From assembly GCF_000719265.1 (NCBI RefSeq), contig NZ_JOFL01000007.1:1-64000 (forward strand): 64,000 nucleotides of DNA, read 5' to 3'. The notes under the pieces are model-generated. The model made no database searches and had not been told where the DNA came from. It worked only from the letters and a program-made list of their open reading frames with translations. A program made the position numbers and the translations under genes. Source of the stretch: Streptomyces roseoverticillatus (GTDB lineage: Bacteria > Actinomycetota > Actinomycetes > Streptomycetales > Streptomycetaceae). The number at the start of each line of letters is the position of its first letter. Within the stretch, counting starts at the first letter, position 1. This document shows positions 35,518 through 44,404 of the stretch, one piece after another.

Positions 35518-35554
35518 CCGCCGTCCGCCGCCCCGGGCGGGCGGCGGACGGCGG
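35518..35554. terminator. Hairpin terminator after xylH
   Basis: A perfect 16-bp stem (CCGCCGTCCGCCGCCC and its complement) with a five-base loop, 35 bases past the xylH stop. Assigned as the end of the xylFGH operon. Confidence 0.8.
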
Positions 35555-35588
35555 CGGTACGCCGTGGGCAGAGCGCAGCCCGCAGGGC

Positions 35589-36905
35589 CTACGCCCGCCC
35601 CGCCGTCTTCTGCGTCCGCCGCGAGACGGAGTCAATGACGACCGCGGCCAGCAGCACCGCGCCCGTGATCATGTACTGGACGGCCGAAGCGATGCCCAGC
35701 AGCGCCATGCCCGACGCGATCGACTGGATCACCAGCACGCCCAGGAGGGCGGACCAGGTCTTGCCGCGCCCGCCGAAGAGGCTGGTGCCGCCGATGACGG
35801 CCGCGGCGATCGCGTTCATCAGGAGGCTGCCGGCGCCGGAGGACTGGTTCGCGGCGTTGATCTGCGACGCCAGGAACATTCCGCCGACGGCCGCCATCGT
35901 CCCGGAGAGGGCGAAGACGGAGATCCGGACCGCGGCGACGTTGATGCCGGCGCGGCTGGCCGCCTCGACGCTGCCGCCGAGGGCGAAGACCTTCCGGCCG
36001 TACGAGGTGCGGCGCAGCACGAGGTCCAGCGCCACGACGACCCCGAGGAAGATCACGACAGCCAGCGGCAGGCCCTTGTACTGGTTGAACAGCCACGCCA
36101 CCACGTAGGCGGGCACGGCCAGCGCCACCGTGCGCAGCACGATCTCGCTGAGCGGCCGGCTGGGCACGCCCGCGGCCTCGCGGCGCCTGCTGTCGCGGAA
36201 GGACACCAGGAAGAACGCGGCCACGGCGACCGTCGCGAGCCCGTAGGCAGCGGCGACGTCGCTGAAGTAGTGGTTGGTCAGGCCGGCGACCAGCCCGGAG
36301 TCGTCCAGGTTGATCGTTCCGTTGGAGCCCAGGACCTGCAGCATCAGGCCGTTCCAGCCCAGCAGGCCCGCCAGGGTGACGACGAACGCGGGCACCCCGA
36401 TCCGGGCGAAGAAGAAGCCGTGCAAGGCGCCGATGACGGCGCCGGAGAGGATCGCCAGGACGAGCGCGAGCCACTCCGGCATGCCTTGGTTGACGTTGAG
36501 CACGGCGAAGACGGCGGCCGCGAGCCCGCTGACCGAGCCCACGGACAGGTCGATCTCGCCGAGGATCAGCACGAAGACGATGCCGACCGCGATGAGGCCG
36601 GTGCCGGCGGCGGTGACGAAGAGGTTGTTCAGGTTCTCCGCGCCGAGGAAGGCCGAGTCCCTGAGCTGGAAGACCAGGGCGATGATGATCAGGCCGACGA
36701 CGACGGGGAGGGACCCGAGCTCGCCGCTGCGCATCTTGCGGCGGAATTCGCCCCAGTAGCCGGCGAAGCCTTCCTCGCGGACGAGGAGGCGGGGGTCGAC
36801 GGCGGGGAGGGCGTCGTGGGCGGGGGCCTGGCCATTGGTTCCGTTGGAACCGTTGGAACCGTTGGCGGCCGGCTCGGTGGACGACGTAGGCAGCTCGGTG
36901 CTCAT
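35589..36905 (-). CDS. xylH: Xylose-type sugar ABC transporter permease
   Basis: A 438-residue permease of the XylH/RbsC family (CUT2). A cytoplasmic N-terminal tail of about 65 residues (rich in Asn/Gly/Ser: [12 protein letters not shown]) precedes roughly ten membrane helices; the CUT2 motif is visible in [20 protein letters not shown] and [14 protein letters not shown]. It forms the membrane channel for the substrate delivered by XylF and powered by XylG. The ATG overlaps the xylG stop by four bases (ATGA) with GGAGG upstream. A hairpin terminator follows. Confidence 0.9.
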   Translation of the reverse strand: MSTELPTSSTEPAANGSNGSNGTNGQAPAHDALPAVDPRLLVREEGFAGYWGEFRRKMRSGELGSLPVVVGLIIIALVFQLRDSAFLGAENLNNLFVTAAGTGLIAVGIVFVLILGEIDLSVGSVSGLAAAVFAVLNVNQGMPEWLALVLAILSGAVIGALHGFFFARIGVPAFVVTLAGLLGWNGLMLQVLGSNGTINLDDSGLVAGLTNHYFSDVAAAYGLATVAVAAFFLVSFRDSRRREAAGVPSRPLSEIVLRTVALAVPAYVVAWLFNQYKGLPLAVVIFLGVVVALDLVLRRTSYGRKVFALGGSVEAASRAGINVAAVRISVFALSGTMAAVGGMFLASQINAANQSSGAGSLLMNAIAAAVIGGTSLFGGRGKTWSALLGVLVIQSIASGMALLGIASAVQYMITGAVLLAAVVIDSVSRRTQKTAGRA

Positions 36906-37921
36906 GCGCCCGCCTCCTTCTCGGGCTTGTCGGCCTGGGCGGCCTTGTCGGCGTGGCCAGCTTGGGCGGTCTTGTCCGCTGCGGCTGTCTCGCCGGCCTT
37001 CTTGTCGGCCTTCTCGCCGGCCTTATCGGCCTGGGCAGGCTCGGCGGCCTGGGTGGTCGGAGCCGCCTCGGCGGCGCCGGCGGCCGCGGTGGCCGCGGTG
37101 GCCTCCACAGCCCCCGCAACCTCCGCAACCTCCGCGGAGCGGGCCCGGCGCCGGGTGACAGCGTTGTCCGTCGCCCCGGTGATGGCGGAGATGATCTCTT
37201 CCTGGGAGGTGGAGGCCACCTCGAACGTCCCGTTGTTACGACCGAGACGCAGGACGGCGACGCGGTCGGCGACGGCCTTCACATCGGCCATGTTGTGGCT
37301 GATGAGGATGACCCCGAGGCCGCGCTCGCGCAGCCGTTCGACCAGGTCCAGGACCTGCGCGGTCTGCTCGACGCCGAGCGCCGCGGTCGGCTCGTCCAGG
37401 ATGACGATCTTGGGCTCGCCGAGCAGCGAGCGGGCGATGGCGACGGTCTGCCGCTGCCCGCCGGAGAGCGAGGCGATGGGGATCCGGACACTGGGGATCC
37501 GGATGGACAGGGTGGAGAGCAGCTCACGGGCGCGGCGCTCCATCTCGACCTCGTCGAGCACCCCGGCGCGAACGATCTCGCGGCCGAGGAAGAGGTTGCC
37601 GACGACGTCGAGGTTGTCGCAGAGCGCGAGGTCCTGGTAGACGGTCGCGATGCCGAGTTCCTGGGCGGCGTGCGGCCGGTCGACGGTGACCGGGCGCCCC
37701 TCCCACTCGATGACCCCGTCGTCGGCGGGGCCGACGCCGGCGATGGTCTTGACCAGGGTGGACTTGCCGGCGCCGTTGTCGCCGACGAGGGCGACCACCT
37801 CGCCGGCACGGATCTCCAGGTCGACGTCGGTGAGCGCCTGGACGGCGCCGAAGCGCTTGGAGATCCCGCGGAGGGCGAGGACGGGGGTGGCACCGGCCTC
37901 GGTGGACTGGGTGGCAGGCAT
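36902..37921 (-). CDS. xylG: Xylose-type sugar ABC transporter ATP-binding protein, single nucleotide-binding domain
   Basis: A 339-residue ATPase. Walker A GDNGAGKST, Q-loop VYQDLALCDNL, signature SLSGGQRQTV, Walker B IVILDEPTAALG and the H-loop ISHN are all present within about residues 15-240. E. coli-type XylG/RbsA have two such domains in about 500 residues; here a single domain is followed by a tail of nearly 100 residues rich in Ala, Glu, Lys and Thr (EKADKKAGETAAADKTAQAG). It presumably works as a homodimer. The stop overlaps the xylH start; the ATG has a weak GGGA site. Confidence 0.9.
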   Translation of the reverse strand: MPATQSTEAGATPVLALRGISKRFGAVQALTDVDLEIRAGEVVALVGDNGAGKSTLVKTIAGVGPADDGVIEWEGRPVTVDRPHAAQELGIATVYQDLALCDNLDVVGNLFLGREIVRAGVLDEVEMERRARELLSTLSIRIPSVRIPIASLSGGQRQTVAIARSLLGEPKIVILDEPTAALGVEQTAQVLDLVERLRERGLGVILISHNMADVKAVADRVAVLRLGRNNGTFEVASTSQEEIISAITGATDNAVTRRRARSAEVAEVAGAVEATAATAAAGAAEAAPTTQAAEPAQADKAGEKADKKAGETAAADKTAQAGHADKAAQADKPEKEAGA

Positions 37922-37940
37922 CTGAGGAATCCCTACTCGA

Positions 37941-39047
37941 CTACTTGAGCCCGGCGGAGTCGCACTGGGACTTGTACTTGTCCGTGCAGATCTCGTCGCG
38001 GTTGAAGAAGCCTTCCTGACCGACGTACTTCGCGATGTCGCCCTTGGTAAGCGCGAAGGGGGTGACGATGATGGAAGGAATCTGCTTCTGGGTCCCGCTG
38101 TCGACGGCGGACTTGGCGATTCCGTCGAGCTTCTTGCCCTGGGCGAGCGCGACGGCCAGCTCGGCGGCGGCGTCGGCCTCGGGCTTGTAGGGCTTGTAGA
38201 CGCTCATGAACTGCTCGTCGGAGAGGATCCGCTGGACGGCGGAGAGCTCGGCGTCCTGGCCGGTGACGGGCGGGAGCTTGTCGAAGCCGGCGCTCTTGAG
38301 GGCGGTGATGATGCCGCCGGCCATGCCGTCGTTGGCGGAGTAGACGCCGACGATGTTGTCCTTGCCCAGCGAGGAGATCGCGCCCTTCATGTTCTCGTTG
38401 GCGTTCTCCGGCTTCCACTCCTTGGTGTCGTACTCCTTCCCGATCTTGACCTTGCCGTCGAGGACGGAGTGGGCGCCGTCCTTGTACATCTTGGCGTTCG
38501 GGTCGGTGACGGAGCCGTTCATCATGACGATCTGGCCCTTGGAGGCGTTGTCGCCGAGCTCCTTGAGCAGCGACTCACCCTGAATCTTGCCGACGCGCTC
38601 GTTGTCGACGGAGGTGTACGCCTTGATCGGGCCCTCGGCCAGCCGGTCGTATGCGACGACGGGAATTCCCTTGTCGTTCGCCTTCTTCACCGAAGAAGCT
38701 ATCGACTTCGCGTCCACCGAGTCGACGATCAGCGCGTCGACCTTCTTGGTGATCATCGTGTCGACCTGCTGCTGCTGGACGGAGGCGTCCTGCTTGGCGT
38801 TCTCGTAAAGGACGACGGTGTCCGCGCCCGCCAATTCCTTGATCTTCTTCTCGATCAGCGGCTTGTCGAAGCGCTCGTAACGCGCGGTCTGGTTCTCCGG
38901 AAGGAGGAGCCCGATGGTGAGCGGGCCCTTCTTCTCCTTCTTGGACTCCCCGCCACCGGCTTCCTTGGCGCTGCCGCAGGCGGCGAGCCCGGCGGCCATC
39001 GACATGGCCGCCACGGCCACGGCTGCACGACGCAGATGTGTGTTCAT
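37941..39047 (-). CDS. xylF: Xylose-type sugar-binding lipoprotein
   Basis: A 368-residue solute-binding protein of the XylF/RbsB family, anchored by a lipobox (signal MNTHLRRAAVAVAAMSMAAG, then LAACGS). Family marks are TIGLLLPENQTARYERFDKP, VDALIVDSVDAKSIASSVKK, GIPVVAYDRL and GVYSANDGMAGG. It captures the sugar outside the membrane and hands it to XylH/XylG, encoded directly downstream. GGGAGG precedes the ATG. A 27-bp near-palindrome 93 bases upstream is the probable site for the ROK regulator encoded next to it. Confidence 0.9.
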   Translation of the reverse strand: MNTHLRRAAVAVAAMSMAAGLAACGSAKEAGGGESKKEKKGPLTIGLLLPENQTARYERFDKPLIEKKIKELAGADTVVLYENAKQDASVQQQQVDTMITKKVDALIVDSVDAKSIASSVKKANDKGIPVVAYDRLAEGPIKAYTSVDNERVGKIQGESLLKELGDNASKGQIVMMNGSVTDPNAKMYKDGAHSVLDGKVKIGKEYDTKEWKPENANENMKGAISSLGKDNIVGVYSANDGMAGGIITALKSAGFDKLPPVTGQDAELSAVQRILSDEQFMSVYKPYKPEADAAAELAVALAQGKKLDGIAKSAVDSGTQKQIPSIIVTPFALTKGDIAKYVGQEGFFNRDEICTDKYKSQCDSAGLK

Positions 39048-39139
39048 TACAGAAACCTCCCTGACATGGCCGCGTCGTTGCGACCGAGGTGGCTGGAAGT
39101 CAACTCGGCCGCCAAGGGGCCGTCAAGAAGTAAATCCTT

Positions 39140-39166
39140 AACGAGATGGCAACGGTGCCATTCGTT
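39140..39166 (-). promoter_or_regulatory. Inverted repeat before xylF, probable ROK operator
   Basis: Left arm AACGAGATGGCA (39140-39151) and right arm TGCCATTCGTT (39156-39166) are inverted with one extra base in the left arm and a four-base spacer. It lies between rok7B7 and xylF, upstream of the xylFGH operon. Binding by the ROK protein is inferred from position and symmetry. Confidence 0.6.
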
Positions 39167-39251
39167 ATCTACATGAACGCAAGGGCTGGGCTCGGCCCGA
39201 GCTCGGCTCGAATGCAGGCGAGCTCAGCCCGAAAGATGATGCCCCCGGGAC

Positions 39252-40457
39252 TCAGGCGGGCAGCGGAGCCCCGACCGGAGCATGCCCGTCGAGCAGCGTG
39301 GAATCACCCATCTCGCTCAGCACGAGCGCGAGCGCGCCGAGCACCTCGGCCCGCCCACCGAGCGCGCCGGGGACGACCTCCAACTGCCGGGCGGCACTGG
39401 GGATGGCGTACCGGGAGACGGACTCGCGGATGGGCGCGAGGATGAGCTCGCCGGCGGGGGCTAGATCCCCGCCCAGCACCACACGGCGAGGATTGAGCAG
39501 ATTGCACAGATTGGCCACGCCGCTACCAATATGCCGACCGACGTCCGAAATAACCCGCCGACAGCCGGGATCGCCCTCGCGCGCAAGCTGAACCATGCGA
39601 GCGACAGTGAGATCGGTCCCGTGGGCCGAATGGAGCAAGGGGAGGACATACCGGGCGGCAGTAAAGGTCTCAAGACACCCGCGATTGCCGCAACGACACA
39701 CAGGCCCGGACTCATCAAGCGTGATATGCCCGATTTCGCCGGCGGTGCCGCCGGGCCCCCGGTAGATCTGCCCGTTGATCACAAGCCCGGCACCGACACC
39801 ACTGGCGACCTTGATGTAGGCAAGATCGGAGGCCCCGCGCCCGGCGCCCCACACGAGCTCGCCGAGCGCGCCAAGGTTCGCGTCATTATCGACGTGCACA
39901 GGCACACTGAGCCGTGAGGCCAGCTCATCCCGCGGATTGGTCCCGGCCCAGCCCGGCAGAATGGCGGTGGACCCGAGCGTCCCGGTCTCGACGTCAATCG
40001 GCCCCGGCACGCCGAGCCCCACGCCGATGATCTTCCCGGCATCGATCCCGGCATCGTCGAGCAGCCGCCTGACCAGCTGCTCGGCCCGGTCGAGCCCCTG
40101 TGCAGCGGAGGCGTCCACATCGAGCGGCTCGGCGTCTTCGGCAAGCACACGCTGGGCAAGATTGCCCACGGCGACCCGCAGATGGGTGTGCCCGAAATCC
40201 ACACCGACGACGACCCCGGCATCCCCGGACAGCGACACGCTCCGCGCCCGCCGCCCTCCGGAGGAGGTGGGCGTGACCTCGACGGTGCCGCCCTCCTTCA
40301 GCTCCCGAACGATGTTGGAAACCGTGGCGGCCGACAGGCCGGTGGTCCGGGCGATCTCGGCCTGTGTGAGCGACCCGGCCGTCCGTACGGCCCGCACGAC
40401 CCGCTCAAGGTTGGCCCGGTGCAGCGACGACTGCGACCCCGGAGTCTCCACGCCCAT
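39252..40457 (-). CDS. rok7B7: ROK-family transcriptional regulator Rok7B7
   Basis: A 401-residue regulator. An N-terminal winged helix-turn-helix (about 18-75; LTQAEIARTTGLSAATVSNI) is joined to a ROK sugar-kinase-like domain with VVVGVDFGHTHLRVAVGN, GVGLGVPGPID, GGTAGEIGHITLDE and the zinc motif CRCGNRGCLE. The chromosomal setting, upstream of xylFGH and near ngcEFG, matches S. coelicolor Rok7B7 (SCO6008), known to affect xylose transport, carbon control and antibiotic production. The ATG is preceded by GGGAGTGG; upstream in-frame codons are not used. Identity rests on context as well as sequence. Confidence 0.85.
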   Translation of the reverse strand: MGVETPGSQSSLHRANLERVVRAVRTAGSLTQAEIARTTGLSAATVSNIVRELKEGGTVEVTPTSSGGRRARSVSLSGDAGVVVGVDFGHTHLRVAVGNLAQRVLAEDAEPLDVDASAAQGLDRAEQLVRRLLDDAGIDAGKIIGVGLGVPGPIDVETGTLGSTAILPGWAGTNPRDELASRLSVPVHVDNDANLGALGELVWGAGRGASDLAYIKVASGVGAGLVINGQIYRGPGGTAGEIGHITLDESGPVCRCGNRGCLETFTAARYVLPLLHSAHGTDLTVARMVQLAREGDPGCRRVISDVGRHIGSGVANLCNLLNPRRVVLGGDLAPAGELILAPIRESVSRYAIPSAARQLEVVPGALGGRAEVLGALALVLSEMGDSTLLDGHAPVGAPLPA

Positions 40458-40830
40458 CCACTCCCGCCTAGCCGGACACGGCACGCCGGCCGTCCCCGTA
40501 CCGGACCACAGCTCTGGAGCCCGGCATCCATACAACATATGAACCCTAAGCTGAGCCGCCCGGCGGAGCCCCCGTCAAGGCCTTGAGGCACATCGAGGCC
40601 GCCCTGGTATGGAAGGCCTCATACGGAGAGGGGACGCCTCGACGACAGAACCATGCGCGCGCAGCCTGCGGCGGCAAAGAGCAAGATCACCCTTGTTGAT
40701 CCAATGGCCGGGCTCGTCGTGAACATGACCTACAGGGGTATGCACAATCAGTGAAGCCACGTCGTGCCCGCCGACAGTCCGTGCAGGTCCGCCCTCGAAG
40801 GGATTCACTCAGCCCGCATTCATGGAGGGC

Positions 40831-40863
40831 TTGAAGCCCCGCAAGTTCCTGGCGGGGCTTCAA
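40831..40863 (-). terminator. Hairpin at the end of the ALF-repeat pseudogene
   Basis: A 12-bp perfect stem TTGAAGCCCCGC/GCGGGGCTTCAA with a nine-base loop, overlapping the stop of the decayed gene. It suggests that the remnant was once a complete transcription unit. Confidence 0.65.
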
Positions 40864-41324
40864 ATGAGTTCAGCCAGCCTCTGCTTCTGGGCCTCCTTGT
40901 CCTTCGCACGCGCCTCGAACCGGCCGGTCGCGAGGAAGTGATCCGATCCTGCGGAGTGCCCTTCATCGCCGACTTGCCGGCTTCCCTCACTCCGCGCCCC
41001 CGGAGCCGATGATCTGTGGGACCAGAACCTGATTGCCCTCATCCCGGGCCTCAAGCTGACCGACCTCAAGGGACTTCCTCACGTAAGCGGGGGCACCACC
41101 GAACGCCATCTTGCCCGCATCCTTCACACCAGGACCCCCGGTGCTGATAATGCGCTGGATCTCGTTCCGGTCCTTCTCTGCCTGCTGGTCCTTTTCGGCA
41201 GGACCTTCACCCTGCTGTCCGGCGGACTTCGCCACCGAGGCCTGGGCCGACCGCGCGAACGAACCCGCCGCAGCGCAGGCAGGGCGGCCGGAGCGATAGC
41301 GGCCACGGTGGCCGCCACAGTCAT
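40860..41324 (-). pseudogene. ALF-repeat secreted protein, frameshifted remnant
   Basis: Three minus-strand frames each hold part of one protein. A signal-peptide-like start (SKLSRMTVAATVAAIAPAAL) shifts frame into AKSAGQQGEGPAEKDQQAEK, then IISTGGPGVKDAGKMAFGGA and YVRKSLEVGQLEARDEGNQV, which match the ALF repeat (G-x-P-x-x-L/V-x-x-F/S-L) of Streptomyces surface proteins. A second shift leads to GSDHFLATGRFEARAKDKEA, another ALF unit. At least two indels break the gene. Normal ALF proteins are several times longer, so it is also truncated. A hairpin terminator overlaps its end. Confidence 0.65.
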
Positions 41325-42382
41325 GCGCGACAGCTTCGAGACACTCCCCACCCCTTCAGAGCATCTACCCTTCTCTGCGTCGGCCACCTGTAGTAAGGCG
41401 AACGCACTTTGCTCCAACGCTTAATTCGGGGGCCGGTGCCCCACGAAACGCATTCAACAAGGGGCTCTGGACCTGCGATGGCAGACATCACGTCACCGTC
41501 AACTGAGCTCCGGGGCAAAGTGCCTGATGGCCCGTAGCTATGCGCGGCCCCCGACGACGGGCCCCTTACCCCCGGACACCACTGCGCAGCCGAGGCCCGG
41601 CGACCGGCAGCTTACGGAGGGGTGACTGGAGGCCGGTTGGGCGGCGCCGATTGCTCCAATCCAACAAGAAGGCAAGCGTGACCGTGTACATGACACTTCG
41701 TCACATGCTTGTCGCATTCGCGCCCCTGACGGGCCTGCACCCCGATTCAGACTGTATGGTATGTTCGCCCATATCGCCTGTCACCGCAGCACCACTCGTA
41801 GCTACTGCGGCAGAGAAAACCCTTGGAAGGACTCCTAGGTGATGTCACGTGCCCGCAAACTCCTGCTCGCAGGAGTCGTCGCCGGGGAATTGCCCCGCCA
41901 GACCGGGCACCTGACTTCTGGAAATCCCCGAGGCCGTCCGCGTCTCGCCGGGTGACTGCAGTCTCCGCTCCTCGGTGAACGCCGACGGCGGGGCCATAGA
42001 GTCCGTCTCGGACAGAACAAGGGCGCGGGAGCCGGCCCCAGGGGGCCGACCCTCCGACCGCAACGACGGCAGTACCACGCAGGCTCTCGAGCTCGTAGCG
42101 CGCCGACCGTGACGGTACCGGCCAGGCTCGCCCAGCCGACTCCGACGACACTCACAGCGAAATAGCCCTTCTTCTCAAGTAACACCCAGGGGCTCCGCAA
42201 CGCGGCAGAACACCGAGGCTTGCCCCATCAAGGTGCAGCAAGCCCCGCAGTAGAACCCGCATGCCTTTCTCGGGCCGCGGCGAAAGAGCGCCGTCCGGCC
42301 ATGGCTGCCACGAGAAGCCACCCCTCGCACCGCGAGGAAGCATTCCGGGTACCAGAAACGGATATGACAGAGAGTCATTGAT
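41325..42382. other. About 1 kb without a convincing gene
   Basis: Codon bias is weak on both strands. The most gene-like element is a 37-codon plus-strand frame at 41842-41955 with AAGGA upstream and a signal-peptide-like start (MSRARKLLLAGVVAG) that then loses sense; it may be a decayed secreted-protein gene. Downstream, 42,150-42,380 probably holds the promoter of the SGNH hydrolase gene. Nothing else is supportable. Confidence 0.5.
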
Positions 42383-44029
42383 TTGAAGAGCAGAAATCGC
42401 CTCAGACCGTCGGCGCCGCGGCTGGTCGCACTCACGCTGACCGCGGCACTCGCAGGAGGCCTGATGGCGGCTGATGCCGTCGTCGCCGACCCGCAGCCCC
42501 CGTACGCCTCACCCGGCGGTCGTACAGTCGTGGCCACTGCCACCACGAAGGACTGGAAGGTGCCGCACCTGACCGTGATGCCTCTGGGCGACTCGATCAC
42601 GCACGGCGCCGGCAGTTCGACCGAGTCCGGCTACCGCGGCGAACTGTGGAGCCGGCTGGCCCCGCACGCGGACCAGCTGGACTTCGTGGGGTCCGAGCGG
42701 CACGGCAAGCTCCCCGATCTCGATCACGAAGGCCACTGGGGCTGGAAGATCGGCGGTCTCTCCACAAACATCGAGTGGTGGCTGCCGGCCGCGAAGCCGA
42801 ACGTCGTACTCCTGCACATCGGCACGAACGACCTCAACGACAACTACCACGTGGACACGGCCCCTCGGCGCCTCGGTGATCTCATCGACAAGATCACGTC
42901 GGCCGCTCCCGACATGACCGTGCTGGTCTCCTCCCTGGTCCCCTCCACGACGGCCGATACCCAGAGGCGCATCGAGCAGTTCAATGCCGTGGTGCCCCAA
43001 CTCGTGACGGAACGGCGAGCCAAGGGCTTGCGCGTGGGATACGTCGACATGAGCGCGGTCACCACGGACGACCTTGCCGACGACCTCCACCCCAAGGACA
43101 GCGGCTACGTCAAGATGGCGGAGGCCTTCGCCGCCGGAGTGGCCCGGGCCGCGGAGAACGGCTGGATTCAGCAGCGCGTGGACGTCAGGCCGGCCGCGGC
43201 GCGCCGGGCGGCCCCGCCCGGTGACTACCGGGTCGACATCGACGGCGACGGCAAGGCCGACTACCTCGCCGTCCAGGACAACGGCTCCGTGAAGGCCTGG
43301 ATCAACAACGGCGGCACCGATCACGGCAGCTGGAGCGGACGCGGCACCTTCGCCACCGGAGTCGGCGAACCCGGCAGCAAAGTCCGCTTCGCCGACATCA
43401 ACGGCGACGGAAAAGCCGACTACCTGGTCCTCAACGACGACGGGACCGTGAAGGCCTGGCTCAACAACGGCGGCACCGGCCACGGCGGCTGGAGCGAGCG
43501 CGGCACCTTCGCCACCGGAGTCGGCGAACCCGGCAGCAAAGTCCGCTTCGCCGACATCAACGGCGACGGAAAAGCCGACTACCTCGTGGTCCACAAATAC
43601 GGGGCAGTGCAGGCCTGGCTCAACAACGGGGGCACCGGCCAGGGAAGCTGGATCGGGCTCGGCACCATCGTCGGTGGCGTCGGCGAACACGAGGACAGCA
43701 TCCGTTTCGCCGACATCAACGGTGACGGAAAGGCCGACTACCTCGCTGTCCAGGACGACGGCTCCGTGCGGGCCTGGATCGACAAGGGCACCGACGGACG
43801 CGGCCGCTGGAGCGAACTCGATTCCTTCATCCCCGGCGTCGGCGAGCCCGGGCACAAGGTCCGCTTCGCCGACATCAACGCCGACGGCAAAGCCGACTAC
43901 CTCATCCTCCAGGACAACGGAGTGATTCAGGCCTGGATCAACGGCACCGGTGACGGCCGGGGCAGTTGGACCGAGCGCGGCACCTTCGCCACCGGGGTCG
44001 GCGAGCCCGGCAGCAAGGTCCGGATCTAG
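42383..44029 (+). CDS. Secreted SGNH hydrolase with VCBS/FG-GAP repeats
   Basis: A 548-residue secreted protein from a TTG start (signal MKSRNRLRPSAPRLVALTLT, cleavage near VVADP). The SGNH esterase domain (about 60-260) has Ser71 in MPLGDSITHG, Asn149 in HIGTNDLND and Asp234/His236 in DDLHPKDSG; it should hydrolyse an ester such as an acetylated or feruloylated glycan. Residues 275-548 are five VCBS/FG-GAP units of about 53 residues (RFADINGDGKADYL, then KAWLNNGGTGHG), which usually form a calcium-binding propeller. The chain stops inside a sixth unit (GSKVRI). Two units share an identical stretch of more than 80 bases, a recent duplication. Confidence 0.85.
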   Translation: MKSRNRLRPSAPRLVALTLTAALAGGLMAADAVVADPQPPYASPGGRTVVATATTKDWKVPHLTVMPLGDSITHGAGSSTESGYRGELWSRLAPHADQLDFVGSERHGKLPDLDHEGHWGWKIGGLSTNIEWWLPAAKPNVVLLHIGTNDLNDNYHVDTAPRRLGDLIDKITSAAPDMTVLVSSLVPSTTADTQRRIEQFNAVVPQLVTERRAKGLRVGYVDMSAVTTDDLADDLHPKDSGYVKMAEAFAAGVARAAENGWIQQRVDVRPAAARRAAPPGDYRVDIDGDGKADYLAVQDNGSVKAWINNGGTDHGSWSGRGTFATGVGEPGSKVRFADINGDGKADYLVLNDDGTVKAWLNNGGTGHGGWSERGTFATGVGEPGSKVRFADINGDGKADYLVVHKYGAVQAWLNNGGTGQGSWIGLGTIVGGVGEHEDSIRFADINGDGKADYLAVQDDGSVRAWIDKGTDGRGRWSELDSFIPGVGEPGHKVRFADINADGKADYLILQDNGVIQAWINGTGDGRGSWTERGTFATGVGEPGSKVRI

Positions 44030-44163
44030 CGCGCCCCCGAGACGGGCAGGGAACTGCCTCTCCCCGCATCTTCGGTGTACCGGAACCGTGGGTAACAGAG
44101 TTCGCGGGCGAGTCGTGATGCCCCGACTCGGCGAACCTGTGACGGAGACACCTCGTGTAGTGA

Positions 44164-44183
44164 CCATCTTGCATATAAGATGG
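44164..44183. promoter_or_regulatory. CCATCTT-N6-AAGATGG dyad
   Basis: Seven-base perfect arms around GCATAT, 135 bases after the SGNH gene and 222 before the acyltransferase gene. The AT-rich centre suggests an operator in the promoter of the latter rather than a terminator. Confidence 0.45.
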
Positions 44184-44208
44184 GCGCTTCGTGCTCATTC
44201 GTTCTGCA

Positions 44209-44289
44209 GCCGGGGCCGCATTCCTGCGGCCCCGGCCACCCGCAGTACAGCCTGTGTCCCCTGCCCGCGACCACCGGGCGGGACACAGG
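44209..44289 (+). terminator. Two consecutive hairpins before the acyltransferase gene
   Basis: Hairpin 1 (44209-44236): 12-bp stem GCCGGGGCCGCA/TGCGGCCCCGGC, loop TTCC. Hairpin 2 (44251-44289): 10-bp outer stem CCTGTGTCCC/GGGACACAGG with a 5-bp inner stem and a CT bulge. They may end the SGNH transcript, or form a structured leader of the downstream gene. Confidence 0.55.
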
Positions 44290-44404
44290 CCTTTCCGTGG
44301 GCCCCGGGGACGCTTCGCCCAGGGCCCGCGCCATGCCCTCGCCAGGCTCCGCGATGTGACCCACGCCGCGGAACTCGCCTGCTCTTCACCTGGGATAGCC
44401 GACA

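Noticed and set aside
41842..41955. 37-codon frame with signal-like start
   Set aside because: It has AAGGA upstream but loses any recognisable secretory pattern after 15 residues; kept only as a possible remnant.
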